Of a stretch of 29,355 nucleotides of DNA, positions 13,728 through 23,815 are shown one piece after another. How positions within the stretch are numbered: position 1 is the stretch's first letter; each line of letters begins with the position of its first letter. A program made the translations under genes and the position numbers. This DNA comes from an uncultured Collinsella sp. (GTDB taxonomy: Bacteria > Actinomycetota > Coriobacteriia > Coriobacteriales > Coriobacteriaceae): contig UQZL01000025.1 in the NCBI GenBank assembly GCA_900545605.1, forward strand, positions 1 through 29,355. The letters run 5' to 3'. Under the pieces are notes generated by a model, which searched no databases, was not told the DNA's origin, and saw nothing but the letters and a program-made list of their open reading frames with translations.

Positions 13728-14934
13728 AGTTGCCGTAACCTCCCCTCTCCTGGTCGCGGATAACGTGGCCGCCCTCGAGGGCGATCACGCGACGGTGCAT
13801 GCTATCGACCATCTCGCGGTCGTGCGTGGCGACGATCACGGTGGTGCCGGTGCGGTTAATACGCTCGAGCAGCTTCATGATGCCCAGCGAGATCGCCGGG
13901 TCGAGGTTACCCGTGGGCTCGTCGCAGATCAGCAGCGGCGGACGGTTGACCATAGCGCGGGCGACGGCAACGCGCTGCTGCTCGCCACCGGAAAGCTGGT
14001 CGGGCAGCGAGTCCATCTGATCGGCCAGACCGACCAGACGCAGCACCTCGGGCACCTGGCTGCGAATGACGCCCTTGGGCTTGCCGATGCACTGAAGGGC
14101 AAACGCCACGTTTTCGTAGGCGGTCTTTTGCGGCAGAAGCTTAAAGTCCTGGAACACGGCGCCAATCTGGCGGCGCAGGAACGGAACCTTGCGGTTCTTG
14201 ATCTTCATGAGATCCTGACCGGCAACCAGGATGCGGCCGCTCGTCGGCTTGACGTCGCGGTTGAGCGTCGACAGCAGCGTGGTCTTACCCGAACCGGAGT
14301 GACCGACCAGGAAGACGAACTCGCCCGGATAGATCTCGATGTTGATGTCGTCGAGTGCAGGCTTGTTGGGCTGTGCCGGATAGATCTTGGTGACATGCTC
14401 CATAAGGATAACGGGCTCGACACCGGCCTGCTTGGCCATCTTCTTGCGGCTGGCCTGCGGATCGATGGGCGCAAACACCGACGTAAAATCGGGGTTGTTG
14501 AGCGCGTTATCGAGGCTTGCGACCTCGGCCGCCTGATCGCTCTCGACCACCGGGGCAGCAGGCTGCGTGGGATCGGGAATAGCGGCAAAGAGACCGGACT
14601 GCGCAGGCTGAGGAGCCGGCGTCGCAGGGGCCATGGGGTCGGGAATGCCGGCCATGGTAGGCTGCGGCGTGGCGGCACCAGCCTGAGGCTGCTCCACGCG
14701 AGCGGTCACGGCCTGAACGGGCTCAAAACCCGCCGTGCCGGAAAGCGCGACATCGCTGTTGGGATTGTAGGCAAAGGGATCGGATGCCGGCTGTGCCTGA
14801 TCTGCCAGCTGAGCGGGGGCCTGAGCAACAGACTGGCCCTCTGAATCCGGAGTGGCGAAACGACTGCCCTGGACGCCTGTCTGCGTCTTGGGGGCATCAT
14901 CGCCCGCACCGGAGGTACGGAAGTGGTTACCCAC
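13714..14934 (-). CDS. ftsE: Cell division ATPase FtsE with long N-terminal extension
   Basis: A 406-aa protein; the ABC ATPase proper is about 175-400 (FtsE is usually ~225 aa). Walker A is GHSGSGKTT (211-219), the signature is LSGGEQQR, Walker B is LLICDEPTG, and the switch His is in VATHDRE. FtsE powers FtsX. Residues 1-~173 are an unrelated Ala/Pro/Gln-rich, probably disordered segment with repeated IPDP motifs. The start is GTG 14934 with AAGGAG 5 nt upstream. The frame has no stop, and its amino acid mix (acidic, Pro-rich) looks selected, so the extension seems real. A start near Met178 would give a normal FtsE but has no ribosome site. ftsX follows with overlap. Confidence 0.95.
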   Translation of the reverse strand: MGNHFRTSGAGDDAPKTQTGVQGSRFATPDSEGQSVAQAPAQLADQAQPASDPFAYNPNSDVALSGTAGFEPVQAVTARVEQPQAGAATPQPTMAGIPDPMAPATPAPQPAQSGLFAAIPDPTQPAAPVVESDQAAEVASLDNALNNPDFTSVFAPIDPQASRKKMAKQAGVEPVILMEHVTKIYPAQPNKPALDDINIEIYPGEFVFLVGHSGSGKTTLLSTLNRDVKPTSGRILVAGQDLMKIKNRKVPFLRRQIGAVFQDFKLLPQKTAYENVAFALQCIGKPKGVIRSQVPEVLRLVGLADQMDSLPDQLSGGEQQRVAVARAMVNRPPLLICDEPTGNLDPAISLGIMKLLERINRTGTTVIVATHDREMVDSMHRRVIALEGGHVIRDQERGGYGNYGTN

Positions 14935-15038
14935 TGGTGCTCCTTATCGTCGTGCGTTTAAACTACATGAGCGCTTTGTATTTTAGCAGCATTAGCTTTG
15001 CTGCACATAAGAAGCATGGCGTGCTTAGGGATCCCGTC

Positions 15039-15161
15039 GGCCGGGCACAGGGCTACTCTCCAAATCGTCCTCGGACATGTCGGAGCCCCCGCTGCGCGCT
15101 TCGCGCGGCGGGGGCTCCTCCGTCCTGCGGAAAGATTTGGAGAGCAACCCTGTGCCCGGCC
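15039..15161. repeat. 123-bp nested palindromic element
   Basis: Outer arms at 15039-15066 and 15134-15161 (28 nt, 26 complementary; start GGCCGGGCACAGGG). Inside lies a second perfect dyad, GGAGCCCCCGC with its complement, spanning 15082-15118. It sits in the gene-free 14935-15383 region upstream of ftsE. Open frames on both strands through it give similar Arg/Ala/Pro-rich peptides simply because it is palindromic; I do not treat them as genes. Confidence 0.85.
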
Positions 15162-15300
15162 TGCGATAACTAAGGAGTCGCTGCGTTTTACTTGGGTGCA
15201 GCAGCGCCGTGCTTGGGGGCTGAATTGCACTTTGCTGGTCTGGGCCCGTTTCCCGGAGAAAGCCCTTACTTGGTGCGGGCCTAATTTGTTTGTTGCCGAT

Positions 15301-15337
15301 AAAAAACAGGGGCGTCCTCTTTGAGGACGCCCCTGTT
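15301..15337 (-). terminator. Terminator of the transketolase operon
   Basis: A perfect 15-bp stem (15305-15319 with 15323-15337, core GGGGCGTCCTC) and 3-nt loop, followed by six U on the minus strand, 47 nt after the stop of the C-terminal subunit gene. Confidence 0.93.
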
Positions 15338-15383
15338 ATGGATTGCATACGGTTGCTGAAGCGATATTTTGCCTCGTCTTGCC

Positions 15384-16325
15384 CTAGACCAAGAACTCCT
15401 TGGTGGTTGCCACGATGTTGGCGGCGTCCAGGCCGTACTTGTGCAGGAGCTCGGCGCCCGGGCCAGACTCACCGAACGTGTCGTTGACGCCGATCTTCTT
15501 GAGCGGCGTCGGGCACTGCTCGCACAGGACGTCGGCAACGGCGCTGCCCAGGCCACCGATCACGGAGTGCTCCTCGACGGTCACGACGTGGCCGGTCTTG
15601 GTGGCGCTCTCAACGATCAGGCCGGCGTCGATGGGCTTGATGGTGTGCATGTTGATGACCTCGGCATCGATGCCCTCGGCAGCAAGCTGCTCAGCGGCCT
15701 CGAGCGCCTCGCCGACCATCAGGCCGCAGGCGATGATGGTGACGTCGGTGCCCTCGCGCATGACGATGCCCTTGCCCACCTCGAACTTGTAGGTCTCGGG
15801 GTCGTTGATAACCGGCGAGGCCAGGCGGGCGAAGCGCATATACACGGGGCCGTCGCACTCGTAGGCGGCGCGCGTCACGGCACGGGCCTCGATGTCGTCA
15901 GCGGGAACGATCACGGTCATGCCGGGGATGACGCGCATGAGGGCGATATCCTCGCAGCACTGGTGCGTGGCACCGTCCTCGCCCACCGAGATACCGGCGT
16001 GCGTGGCACCGATCTTAACGTTGAGGTGCGGATAGCCGATGGAGTTGCGGACCTGCTCAAAGGCGCGGCCGGCGGCAAACATGGCAAAGCTGCTCGCGAA
16101 GGCAACGCGACCGGTGGTCGCGATACCGGCGGCGACGCCCATCAGGTTGCTCTCGGCAATGCCCACATCGAAGAAACGATCGGGGCAGGCGGCCTTAAAC
16201 TTACCGGTCTGCGTGGCGGCGGCCAGGTCGGCGTCGAGGACCACAAAGTCATCGTGCTCGTTGGCGAGCTCGACGAGGGCCTCGCCGTAGCTTACACGCG
16301 TGGCGATTTTCTTGACGTCTGCCAT
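15384..16325 (-). CDS. Transketolase, C-terminal subunit
   Basis: A 313-aa subunit holding the pyrimidine-binding and C-terminal domains of transketolase. With the next gene it forms the thiamine-diphosphate enzyme that moves two-carbon units between ketose and aldose phosphates in the pentose phosphate pathway. GIAESNLMG (56-64) contains the Glu that activates the cofactor (Glu58). The ATHAGISVGEDGATHQ segment (about 109-124) is typical. The start ATG 16325 lies one base after the stop of the N-terminal subunit gene, with GAGGAG upstream inside that gene, so the two are made together. Split transketolases are common in Firmicutes and Coriobacteria. Confidence 0.95.
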   Translation of the reverse strand: MADVKKIATRVSYGEALVELANEHDDFVVLDADLAAATQTGKFKAACPDRFFDVGIAESNLMGVAAGIATTGRVAFASSFAMFAAGRAFEQVRNSIGYPHLNVKIGATHAGISVGEDGATHQCCEDIALMRVIPGMTVIVPADDIEARAVTRAAYECDGPVYMRFARLASPVINDPETYKFEVGKGIVMREGTDVTIIACGLMVGEALEAAEQLAAEGIDAEVINMHTIKPIDAGLIVESATKTGHVVTVEEHSVIGGLGSAVADVLCEQCPTPLKKIGVNDTFGESGPGAELLHKYGLDAANIVATTKEFLV

Positions 16326-16326
16326 C

Positions 16327-17157
16327 CTAGAGCTCCTCTCCGGCGGCCGTGAGCTCTGCCATGGCCTGCTCAAACTGTTCATCGTTGGGGGCCTTACCGT
16401 GCCAACCCACCTGGTTCTCCATAAAGGAGACGCCCTTGCCCTTCAGGGTCTCGGCGATAATGGCGGTCGGCTGCCCCTTGGTGGCGCGGGCCTCGGCAAA
16501 GGCGGCGCGGATCTGATCGAAATCGTTGCCGTCGGCAAGCTCCACCACGTGGAACTTAAAGGCACGGAACTTGTCGGCGAGCGGCATGGGGTCGTTGACT
16601 TCCTCGACGGGACCGTCGATCTGCAGGCCGTTGTGGTCGACGATCACGCAGAGGTTGTCGAGCTGCTGGTTGCCGGCAAACATGGCGGCCTCCCAGACCT
16701 GGCCCTCCTCGCTCTCGCCATCGCCCAGCAGGGCGTAGGTGCGATAGTCGTCGCCCCAGTGCTTGGCGGCAACGGCCATGCCCACGGCGGCGGAGATGCC
16801 CTGGCCGAGCGAGCCGGTGGACATGTCAACGCCCGGAGTGTCGTTCATGTTGGGATGGCCCTGCAGGTGGCTGTCGATGTGGCGCAGCGTCTCAAGATCC
16901 TCCTTGGGGAAGAACCCGCGCTCGGCGAGCACGGCGTACAGACCCGGAGCGCAATGGCCCTTGGAAAGCACAAAGCGATCGCGGTCGGCCTTGCGGGGAT
17001 CGGCCGGGTCGACGTTCATTTCCTCAAAGTACAGATAGGTCATGATGTCGGCAGCGCCGAGCGAACCGCCCGGATGGCCGGACTTGGCAGCGTGCACGCC
17101 GGTGACGATGCCCTTCCTTACCTCGTTGGCAACCTTTTTGAGCTCTTCGTCGCTCAT
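16327..17157 (-). CDS. Transketolase, N-terminal subunit
   Basis: A 276-aa subunit holding the diphosphate-binding domain. The thiamine-diphosphate motif runs from GDGESEEG (145-152) to Asn176 (VIVDHNG). SGHPGGSLGAADIM (26-39) and SKGHCAPGLYAVL (65-77) carry His residues that contact substrate and cofactor. It is the first gene of the two-gene transketolase operon; the start ATG 17157 follows AAAGGAAGG. Confidence 0.95.
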   Translation of the reverse strand: MSDEELKKVANEVRKGIVTGVHAAKSGHPGGSLGAADIMTYLYFEEMNVDPADPRKADRDRFVLSKGHCAPGLYAVLAERGFFPKEDLETLRHIDSHLQGHPNMNDTPGVDMSTGSLGQGISAAVGMAVAAKHWGDDYRTYALLGDGESEEGQVWEAAMFAGNQQLDNLCVIVDHNGLQIDGPVEEVNDPMPLADKFRAFKFHVVELADGNDFDQIRAAFAEARATKGQPTAIIAETLKGKGVSFMENQVGWHGKAPNDEQFEQAMAELTAAGEEL

Positions 17158-17242
17158 TGTGCCTTCCTTTCATCCTCATTAGACAAAATGCGCACGGCAC
17201 AGAAGGTCGTCCCAACCCAGCCGCGATGCACGTACGTCCTTC

Positions 17243-17270
17243 ATTATGCTGGAAACTGATGGCTTTACCA
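17243..17270 (-). promoter_or_regulatory. Possible promoter of the transketolase operon
   Basis: CATAAT (17243-17248) with a weak TGGTAA (17265-17270) 16 nt away on the minus strand, 86 nt before the start. AT-rich sequence lies upstream. Confidence 0.35.
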
Positions 17271-17364
17271 GACTTTTTATCATTTTTTGAGCAATTGAGC
17301 AGGCAGAACCGCTGATGAAACGGTTTATCAATGTGAACGTCTTTTGGATGGAACGCGGTCGACC

Positions 17365-18255
17365 CTACGCGTTAATGTCCTTAAAGCCCTCACCGAAGGT
17401 TTCCGTAACGTCGGCAACCGTCACGATGGCATGAGGATCGCGTTCGCGCACAATGGTCTTGAGCGTATTGAGCTCGCGACGGCTCACGATGACCATAATC
17501 ACCGGCTTCTCGGCGCCCGAATACATGCCGGTCGCCTTTAATTTGGTGCAGCCGCGGCCCAGACCATACATGATGTCGGCCGCGATATCGGGGAAGTTGT
17601 CCGAGATGATGAGTACCATACGACGCTTGTTGCCGCCATCGACCACCGCATCGATCACATAGCCGCTAATCACCATCGAAAGTCCTGCGTACAGGGCATT
17701 TTCGAGCGAGAAGACCGGAGCCGATGCCGCGCATACGGCAACATCGATTGCCATAACGGTCGAGCCCACCGGCAGCGAGGTGTTACGCGAGATGATCTGG
17801 CCAATCGTGTCCGAGCCGCCGGTGTTGGCGCCGGCACGCAGCACCATGCCGTAACCGATGCCCGTAATAATGCCGCCCCACATAGCGGGAAGCATCAGGT
17901 CCGCATGCGCCAGAGGTGCTACAAACGGGGCGAACAGGTCGGTAAAGAAGCCCAGCAGCACAAAGCCCGTCGCCGTCTGCACCACGTAGAACATGCCGCC
18001 CTCGCGCATGACGACCAGTAACAGCAAGGCGTTCATCACAATGGTCTGGATACCGACGGGAAGCGACACGCCTCGCGCCGCACCGAGGGCCTGGATGATA
18101 GTCGCAAGGCCTGTGACGCCACCGGCGGCAAGGCCGTTGGGAATCAAAAACAGGTCGGTCGCGATGGCGGCCAAGGCGCACCCAAACATGATCTGGGGCA
18201 GATCGTGAAAGAAGTTCATCGAAAGAATGCGCTTGATGTCCAGACGATATGCCAT
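17365..18255 (-). CDS. YitT-family (DUF161/DUF2179) membrane protein
   Basis: A 296-aa membrane protein. Five or six hydrophobic segments (about 12-210) include the family pattern IPNGLAAGGVTGLATI (38-53) and RAGANTGGSDTIGQII (about 142-157). A soluble C-terminal DUF2179 domain (about 215-296) contains RGCTKLKATGMYSG and ends with a TVADVTETFGEGF segment. YitT-like proteins are common in Gram-positive bacteria, but their substrate is not established. The start ATG 18255 follows GGGAGG. A terminator-like hairpin (18268-18297) ends directly before this ribosome site. Confidence 0.9.
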   Translation of the reverse strand: MAYRLDIKRILSMNFFHDLPQIMFGCALAAIATDLFLIPNGLAAGGVTGLATIIQALGAARGVSLPVGIQTIVMNALLLLVVMREGGMFYVVQTATGFVLLGFFTDLFAPFVAPLAHADLMLPAMWGGIITGIGYGMVLRAGANTGGSDTIGQIISRNTSLPVGSTVMAIDVAVCAASAPVFSLENALYAGLSMVISGYVIDAVVDGGNKRRMVLIISDNFPDIAADIMYGLGRGCTKLKATGMYSGAEKPVIMVIVSRRELNTLKTIVRERDPHAIVTVADVTETFGEGFKDINA

Positions 18256-18267
18256 GCTGCCTCCCTC

Positions 18268-18297
18268 AAAAAAGCGCACCCCCAACGGATGCGCTTT
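18268..18297 (-). terminator. Hairpin plus U tract directly before the yitT-like gene
   Basis: An 11-bp stem in minus-strand RNA (AAAGCGCATCC with GGGTGCGCTTT, one U·G) and six U, then at once the GGGAGG ribosome site. It lies 125 nt past the prfB stop. It could end prfB transcripts or act in the yitT leader. The rpmE terminator has a nearly identical tip (GCATCCGTTTGGGTGC). Confidence 0.88.
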
Positions 18298-18370
18298 GAA
18301 CTTCTTCTTGTATTCGATTCTACCGATTCGCCGGGCAAAAACCACCCCGCGACTGGTTTGTTCTGGATAC

Positions 18371-18393
18371 AAAACCACCCTGTTCGGATGGTT
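18371..18393 (-). terminator. Probable terminator of prfB
   Basis: An 8-bp stem AACCATCC/GGGTGGTT in minus-strand RNA with a 5-nt loop and UUUU, 29 nt after the prfB stop. A second, weaker AACCA/TGGTT hairpin with a U run follows at about 18336-18356. Confidence 0.6.
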
Positions 18394-18421
18394 AAATCCA
18401 TTCCCACATAAACCAAGCGGT

Positions 18422-19569
18422 TTAGGCAGATGGGTCCTCCGCGTCAGCATTGCCGGTGGCCCAACGATGGTAGCCAATAACAAACGGGTCCAGGTCGCCA
18501 TCGTCAAGAACGGCCTCGACATTGCTGGTCTCCACGCCCGAGCGCAAATCCTTGACCATCTGGTACGGGTAGAGCACGTAACTGCGAATCTGGTTGCCAA
18601 AACCAATCGTGGTTTTGGGTCCGCGAATCTCATCGAGCGCCTCGGCGCGCTTCTCGAGCTCAATCTCGTACAGGCGAGCCTTGAGGATCTGCATGCACGC
18701 GGCCTTGTTCTGGATCTGGCTGCGCTCGTTTTGGCAGGTAACCACAATGCCGGTGGAAAAATGCGTCACGCGCACGGCGGAGTCGGTGGTGTTGACGCCC
18801 TGACCGCCCGGGCCGCTCGCGTGGTACACGTCCACGCGGATGTCGTCGGGACTGATCTCGATGTCGATATCATCGGGAAGCACGGGGATGACCTCAACGC
18901 CGGCAAACGTGGTCTGGCGGCGCTTCTTGTCGTCGGTGGGGCTAATGCGCACCAAGCGGTGGACACCGGCCTCGGCACGCAGCATGCCAAACGCGTCCTT
19001 GCCCTCTACGGTAAAGGTCGCACGGTCGATGCCGATGACCTCGGCCGCGGGGCAGTCGTTGATGGTAACCTTCCAGCCGCGACGCTGGCAGTACTTCATG
19101 TACATCTTAAAGAGCATGAAGGTCCAGTCCTGCGCCTCCAGACCGCCCTGTCCGGGCTTGATGGTCACAATCGCGTCGCCGTGATCGAACTCACCGGTAA
19201 ACCAGCTCGAAAGCTCGAGCTCGTCGATAGCGCGGGCCAGGCGTTCTGCCGTAGCGGCAGCCTCCTCGCGCAATGCGGTGGCATCGGGGTCGTCGCCCAT
19301 CTCCTCGGCAAGCTCCAGCGCCGCACGGGCGTCAGATAGCTCGCCGCGCGCGGTGTCCACGGCAGCGATATCTTCCTTGGTGCGCGCGATTTCCTCCATG
19401 GTGGCACGGGCGGCGTCGGCGTCATCCCAAAAGCCGGGGGCCACGCTTTTGGCCTCGAGCTCGGTCACGCGGGTACGCTTCTCGTCCAAGTGGAGATACG
19501 ACTCGACCTCGCCGAGCCGGTCCGCAAACGCGTCCAGCTCGGCGGGCGTTACCTCTAAAGCCTCAGCCA

Positions 19570-19570
<1 letters not shown>
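18422..19570 (-). CDS. prfB: Peptide chain release factor 2
   Basis: A 382-aa class I release factor for UGA and UAA stops. GGQ, which triggers peptide release, is at 255-257 (SGPGGQGVN). The stop-recognition tripeptide, SPF in typical RF2, reads SPT here (210-212, in RISPTDDKKRRQTTF). The frame is continuous through the region where many prfB genes carry a programmed +1 frameshift (around YLHLDEKR, 25-32), so that autoregulation is absent. It starts at ATG 19570 inside TAATG, sharing one base with the secA stop, so secA and prfB are coupled, a common actinobacterial and Gram-positive arrangement. Confidence 0.96.
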
Positions 19571-22377
<2,807 letters not shown>

Positions 22378-22506
22378 GTGGTTTTCCTTTTTGGCCATCG
22401 CCCACGCCGTGCAGCTGCGGGCGTGTTAAACACAGATGATTGTACTTTAGCCAAACAAGGCGCGGCCTATACGGTCGACCTCGACCGCCACGTAATAACT
22501 ATGACC

Positions 22507-22549
22507 AACCTGCCACAATGGGACAGGTTAATTTTGGCAGGTTTTATCT
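22507..22549. repeat. Second copy of the recombinase-upstream palindromic family
   Basis: Arms AACCTGCCA (22507-22515) and TGGCAGGTT (22535-22543) are perfectly complementary; 22520-22549 matches 10408-10437 at 27 of 30. Compared with the copy at 10.4 kb the arm sequence changes (CTGCCA here, CTCCCA there) but pairing is kept. It lies in the gene-free stretch between secA and rpmE. Confidence 0.75.
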
Positions 22550-22573
22550 GAGCAAACGCCGTCTCTCTGCCAT

Positions 22574-22640
22574 TTGGTGCAAACCAACCTGTCTCCTTCG
22601 CACCAATCTGGTGCCATGGGGACAGGTTAGTTTGCACCAA
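22574..22640. repeat. 67-nt double-hairpin element
   Basis: Outer arms begin TTGGTGCAAACCAACCTG and end GTTAGTTTGCACCAA, complementary over about 22 nt with two G·U-type differences. An inner GCACCA/TGGTGC hairpin lies at 22600-22614. The GGGACAGGTTAGTTTG half resembles the 22520 element and the 29219-29251 element. Confidence 0.75.
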
Positions 22641-22641
22641 T

Positions 22642-22682
22642 AAAAAGAAAAGGGCCGCGCACCCAAACGGATGCACGGCCCT
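22642..22682 (-). terminator. Terminator of rpmE
   Basis: An 11-bp stem (22672-22682 with 22651-22661, one U·G valid only in minus-strand RNA), followed by UUUUCUUUUU on the minus strand, 37 nt after the rpmE stop. Confidence 0.88.
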
Positions 22683-22718
22683 CATGCCATGAATGCGAGC
22701 GATTCCGCGGCGAGCTAT

Positions 22719-23144
22719 TTACTCAGCAGCCTCGGTGGTCTCGGCCTCGGCAGCGGCCTCCTCGACGGGATCCTCTGCGGGAGCCTCGGCGGCCTGCTTG
22801 GCAGCCTCCTCGGCGAACTTAGCGGCACGCTTAGCCTTCTCGGCAGCCTTAGCCTCAGCGGCGGCCTTGCGAGCAGCCTCGGCCTCAGCAGCCTTGGCGG
22901 CCTTGGCAGCCTTGGCCTCCTCAGCCTTCTTGAGCTGGGCGGCAGCGGCGCCACCGAACTTGTCGGCGAAGCGCTGGACGCGTCCACCGGTGTCGACGAA
23001 CTTCTGCTGGCCGGTGTAGAACGGGTGGCACTCGTTGCAAAGCTCGACCTTCATCTCGGACACGGTAGCGTGCGTCTTGAAGGTGTTGCCGCAGGAGCAC
23101 GTCACCGTGCACTCGACATACTGGGGATGGATACCCTGCTTCAT
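22719..23144 (-). CDS. rpmE: 50S ribosomal protein L31 (type A) with long C-terminal tail
   Basis: A 141-aa protein whose first ~65 residues are ribosomal protein L31, which bridges the two subunits. It is the zinc-binding (C+) form with Cys16, Cys18, Cys36 and Cys39 (CSCGN, CNECHPFYTG), and the FVDTGGRVQRF end is typical. L31 is usually 66-80 aa; here about 75 residues of Ala/Lys/Glu-rich sequence follow, predicted to be a long helix or disordered and turning acidic at the end. The start ATG 23144 has AAGGAG. The gene has its own promoter (23229-23257), a leader hairpin and a terminator. Confidence 0.96.
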   Translation of the reverse strand: MKQGIHPQYVECTVTCSCGNTFKTHATVSEMKVELCNECHPFYTGQQKFVDTGGRVQRFADKFGGAAAAQLKKAEEAKAAKAAKAAEAEAARKAAAEAKAAEKAKRAAKFAEEAAKQAAEAPAEDPVEEAAAEAETTEAAE

Positions 23145-23194
23145 GGTAGGACTCCTTATTGGTCAGGCGCTGGTTACCGATCAGCGCATAAGGC

Positions 23195-23215
23195 GTCTTG
23201 GTTTCCGACCAAGAC
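23195..23215 (-). promoter_or_regulatory. Hairpin in the rpmE leader
   Basis: A perfect 8-bp dyad GTCTTGGT/ACCAAGAC with a 5-nt loop lies just after the predicted rpmE transcription start and 51 nt before the start codon. It could be a leader stem-loop (ribosomal protein control, stability) or a protein-binding operator. Confidence 0.5.
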
Positions 23216-23228
23216 AACAAACTCGGCT

Positions 23229-23257
23229 ATGGTACCACGGCGCCGCGCGTCCCACAA
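23229..23257 (-). promoter_or_regulatory. Promoter of rpmE
   Basis: TTGTGG (23252-23257), exactly 17 nt, then TACCAT (23229-23234) on the minus strand, 85 nt before the rpmE start. Confidence 0.55.
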
Positions 23258-23380
23258 AAGCTTCACGGTCTTTGTGCAACGCGGCGTGACCAACCGCAGC
23301 GGACACGCACCCTGTTGCCCCTTCTCCCATGTTGCAGACGTGTAACGCCGCAGTAAGCACACCCCTTTTGGCGCCAGACA

Positions 23381-23403
23381 GGTACAATGATGAACACTGT
23401 ACC
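23381..23403 (+). promoter_or_regulatory. Possible -10 and overlapping operator for the ACT-citrate synthase unit
   Basis: GGTACA and TGTACC form an inverted repeat 11 nt apart; the left half contains TACAAT (23383-23388), a good -10. No convincing -35 is seen, as expected for an activated or regulated promoter. It is 48 nt before the ACT-domain gene. Confidence 0.35.
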
Positions 23404-23450
23404 GTAGCGGAGCGCCCCGCGCGCGCCGCAACCACGCGAAAGGGTTTCCC

Positions 23451-23738
23451 ATGGCCGAGATCTCGTCCTCCCGCATCGTCATCACAGTCCTTGGCAAGAA
23501 CCGCCCCGGCATCGTCGCCGGCGTCACCCGCGTTCTGGGCGAGGCCAACGTCGACATCCGCGACATCACACAGTCCATTATCGAGGACATCTTCACCATG
23601 ACCATGCTGGCCGACACCGCCGAGTCCAAGCTCGACTTCGCCGAGCTGCAGAAGGCGCTGGCAGAGGCCGGCGAGCTTTCGGGCGTCAACGTGTCCATCC
23701 AGCGCGAGGACGTCTTTAACTTTATGTACCGCCTGTAG
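23451..23738 (+). CDS. ACT domain protein (UPF0237 family)
   Basis: A 95-aa protein consisting of one ACT domain with a short tail. RIVITVLGKNRPGIVAGVTR (8-27) is the first strand and the ligand-binding loop, and ANVDIRDITQSII (32-44) the next strand. The ending NVSIQREDVFNFMYRL matches the small UPF0237 proteins of Gram-positive bacteria. ACT domains bind amino acids or other small ligands and act as sensors; the specific ligand is unknown. In many genomes the next gene is a DUF711/UPF0210 protein; here it is citrate synthase, 77 nt away with no promoter or terminator between, so the two are probably cotranscribed. The start ATG 23451 has a weak AAAGGG. Confidence 0.93.
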   Translation: MAEISSSRIVITVLGKNRPGIVAGVTRVLGEANVDIRDITQSIIEDIFTMTMLADTAESKLDFAELQKALAEAGELSGVNVSIQREDVFNFMYRL

Positions 23739-23815
23739 CGAGCAAGCCGCTCGGGGCAGCTTGACGTCATATCGTCCAAGCGCGCGGCCCCAAAGCGGAC
23801 CGGAGAGGAGCGCGC

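Noticed and set aside
14784..15230. Open frames on both strands through the 123-bp palindrome
   Set aside because: They encode near-mirror Arg/Pro-rich peptides because the DNA is palindromic; no ribosome site or domain.
22378..22398. SecA start at 22398 (seven residues longer)
   Set aside because: The extra codons contain the AAGGA ribosome site that serves ATG 22377; no site precedes 22398.
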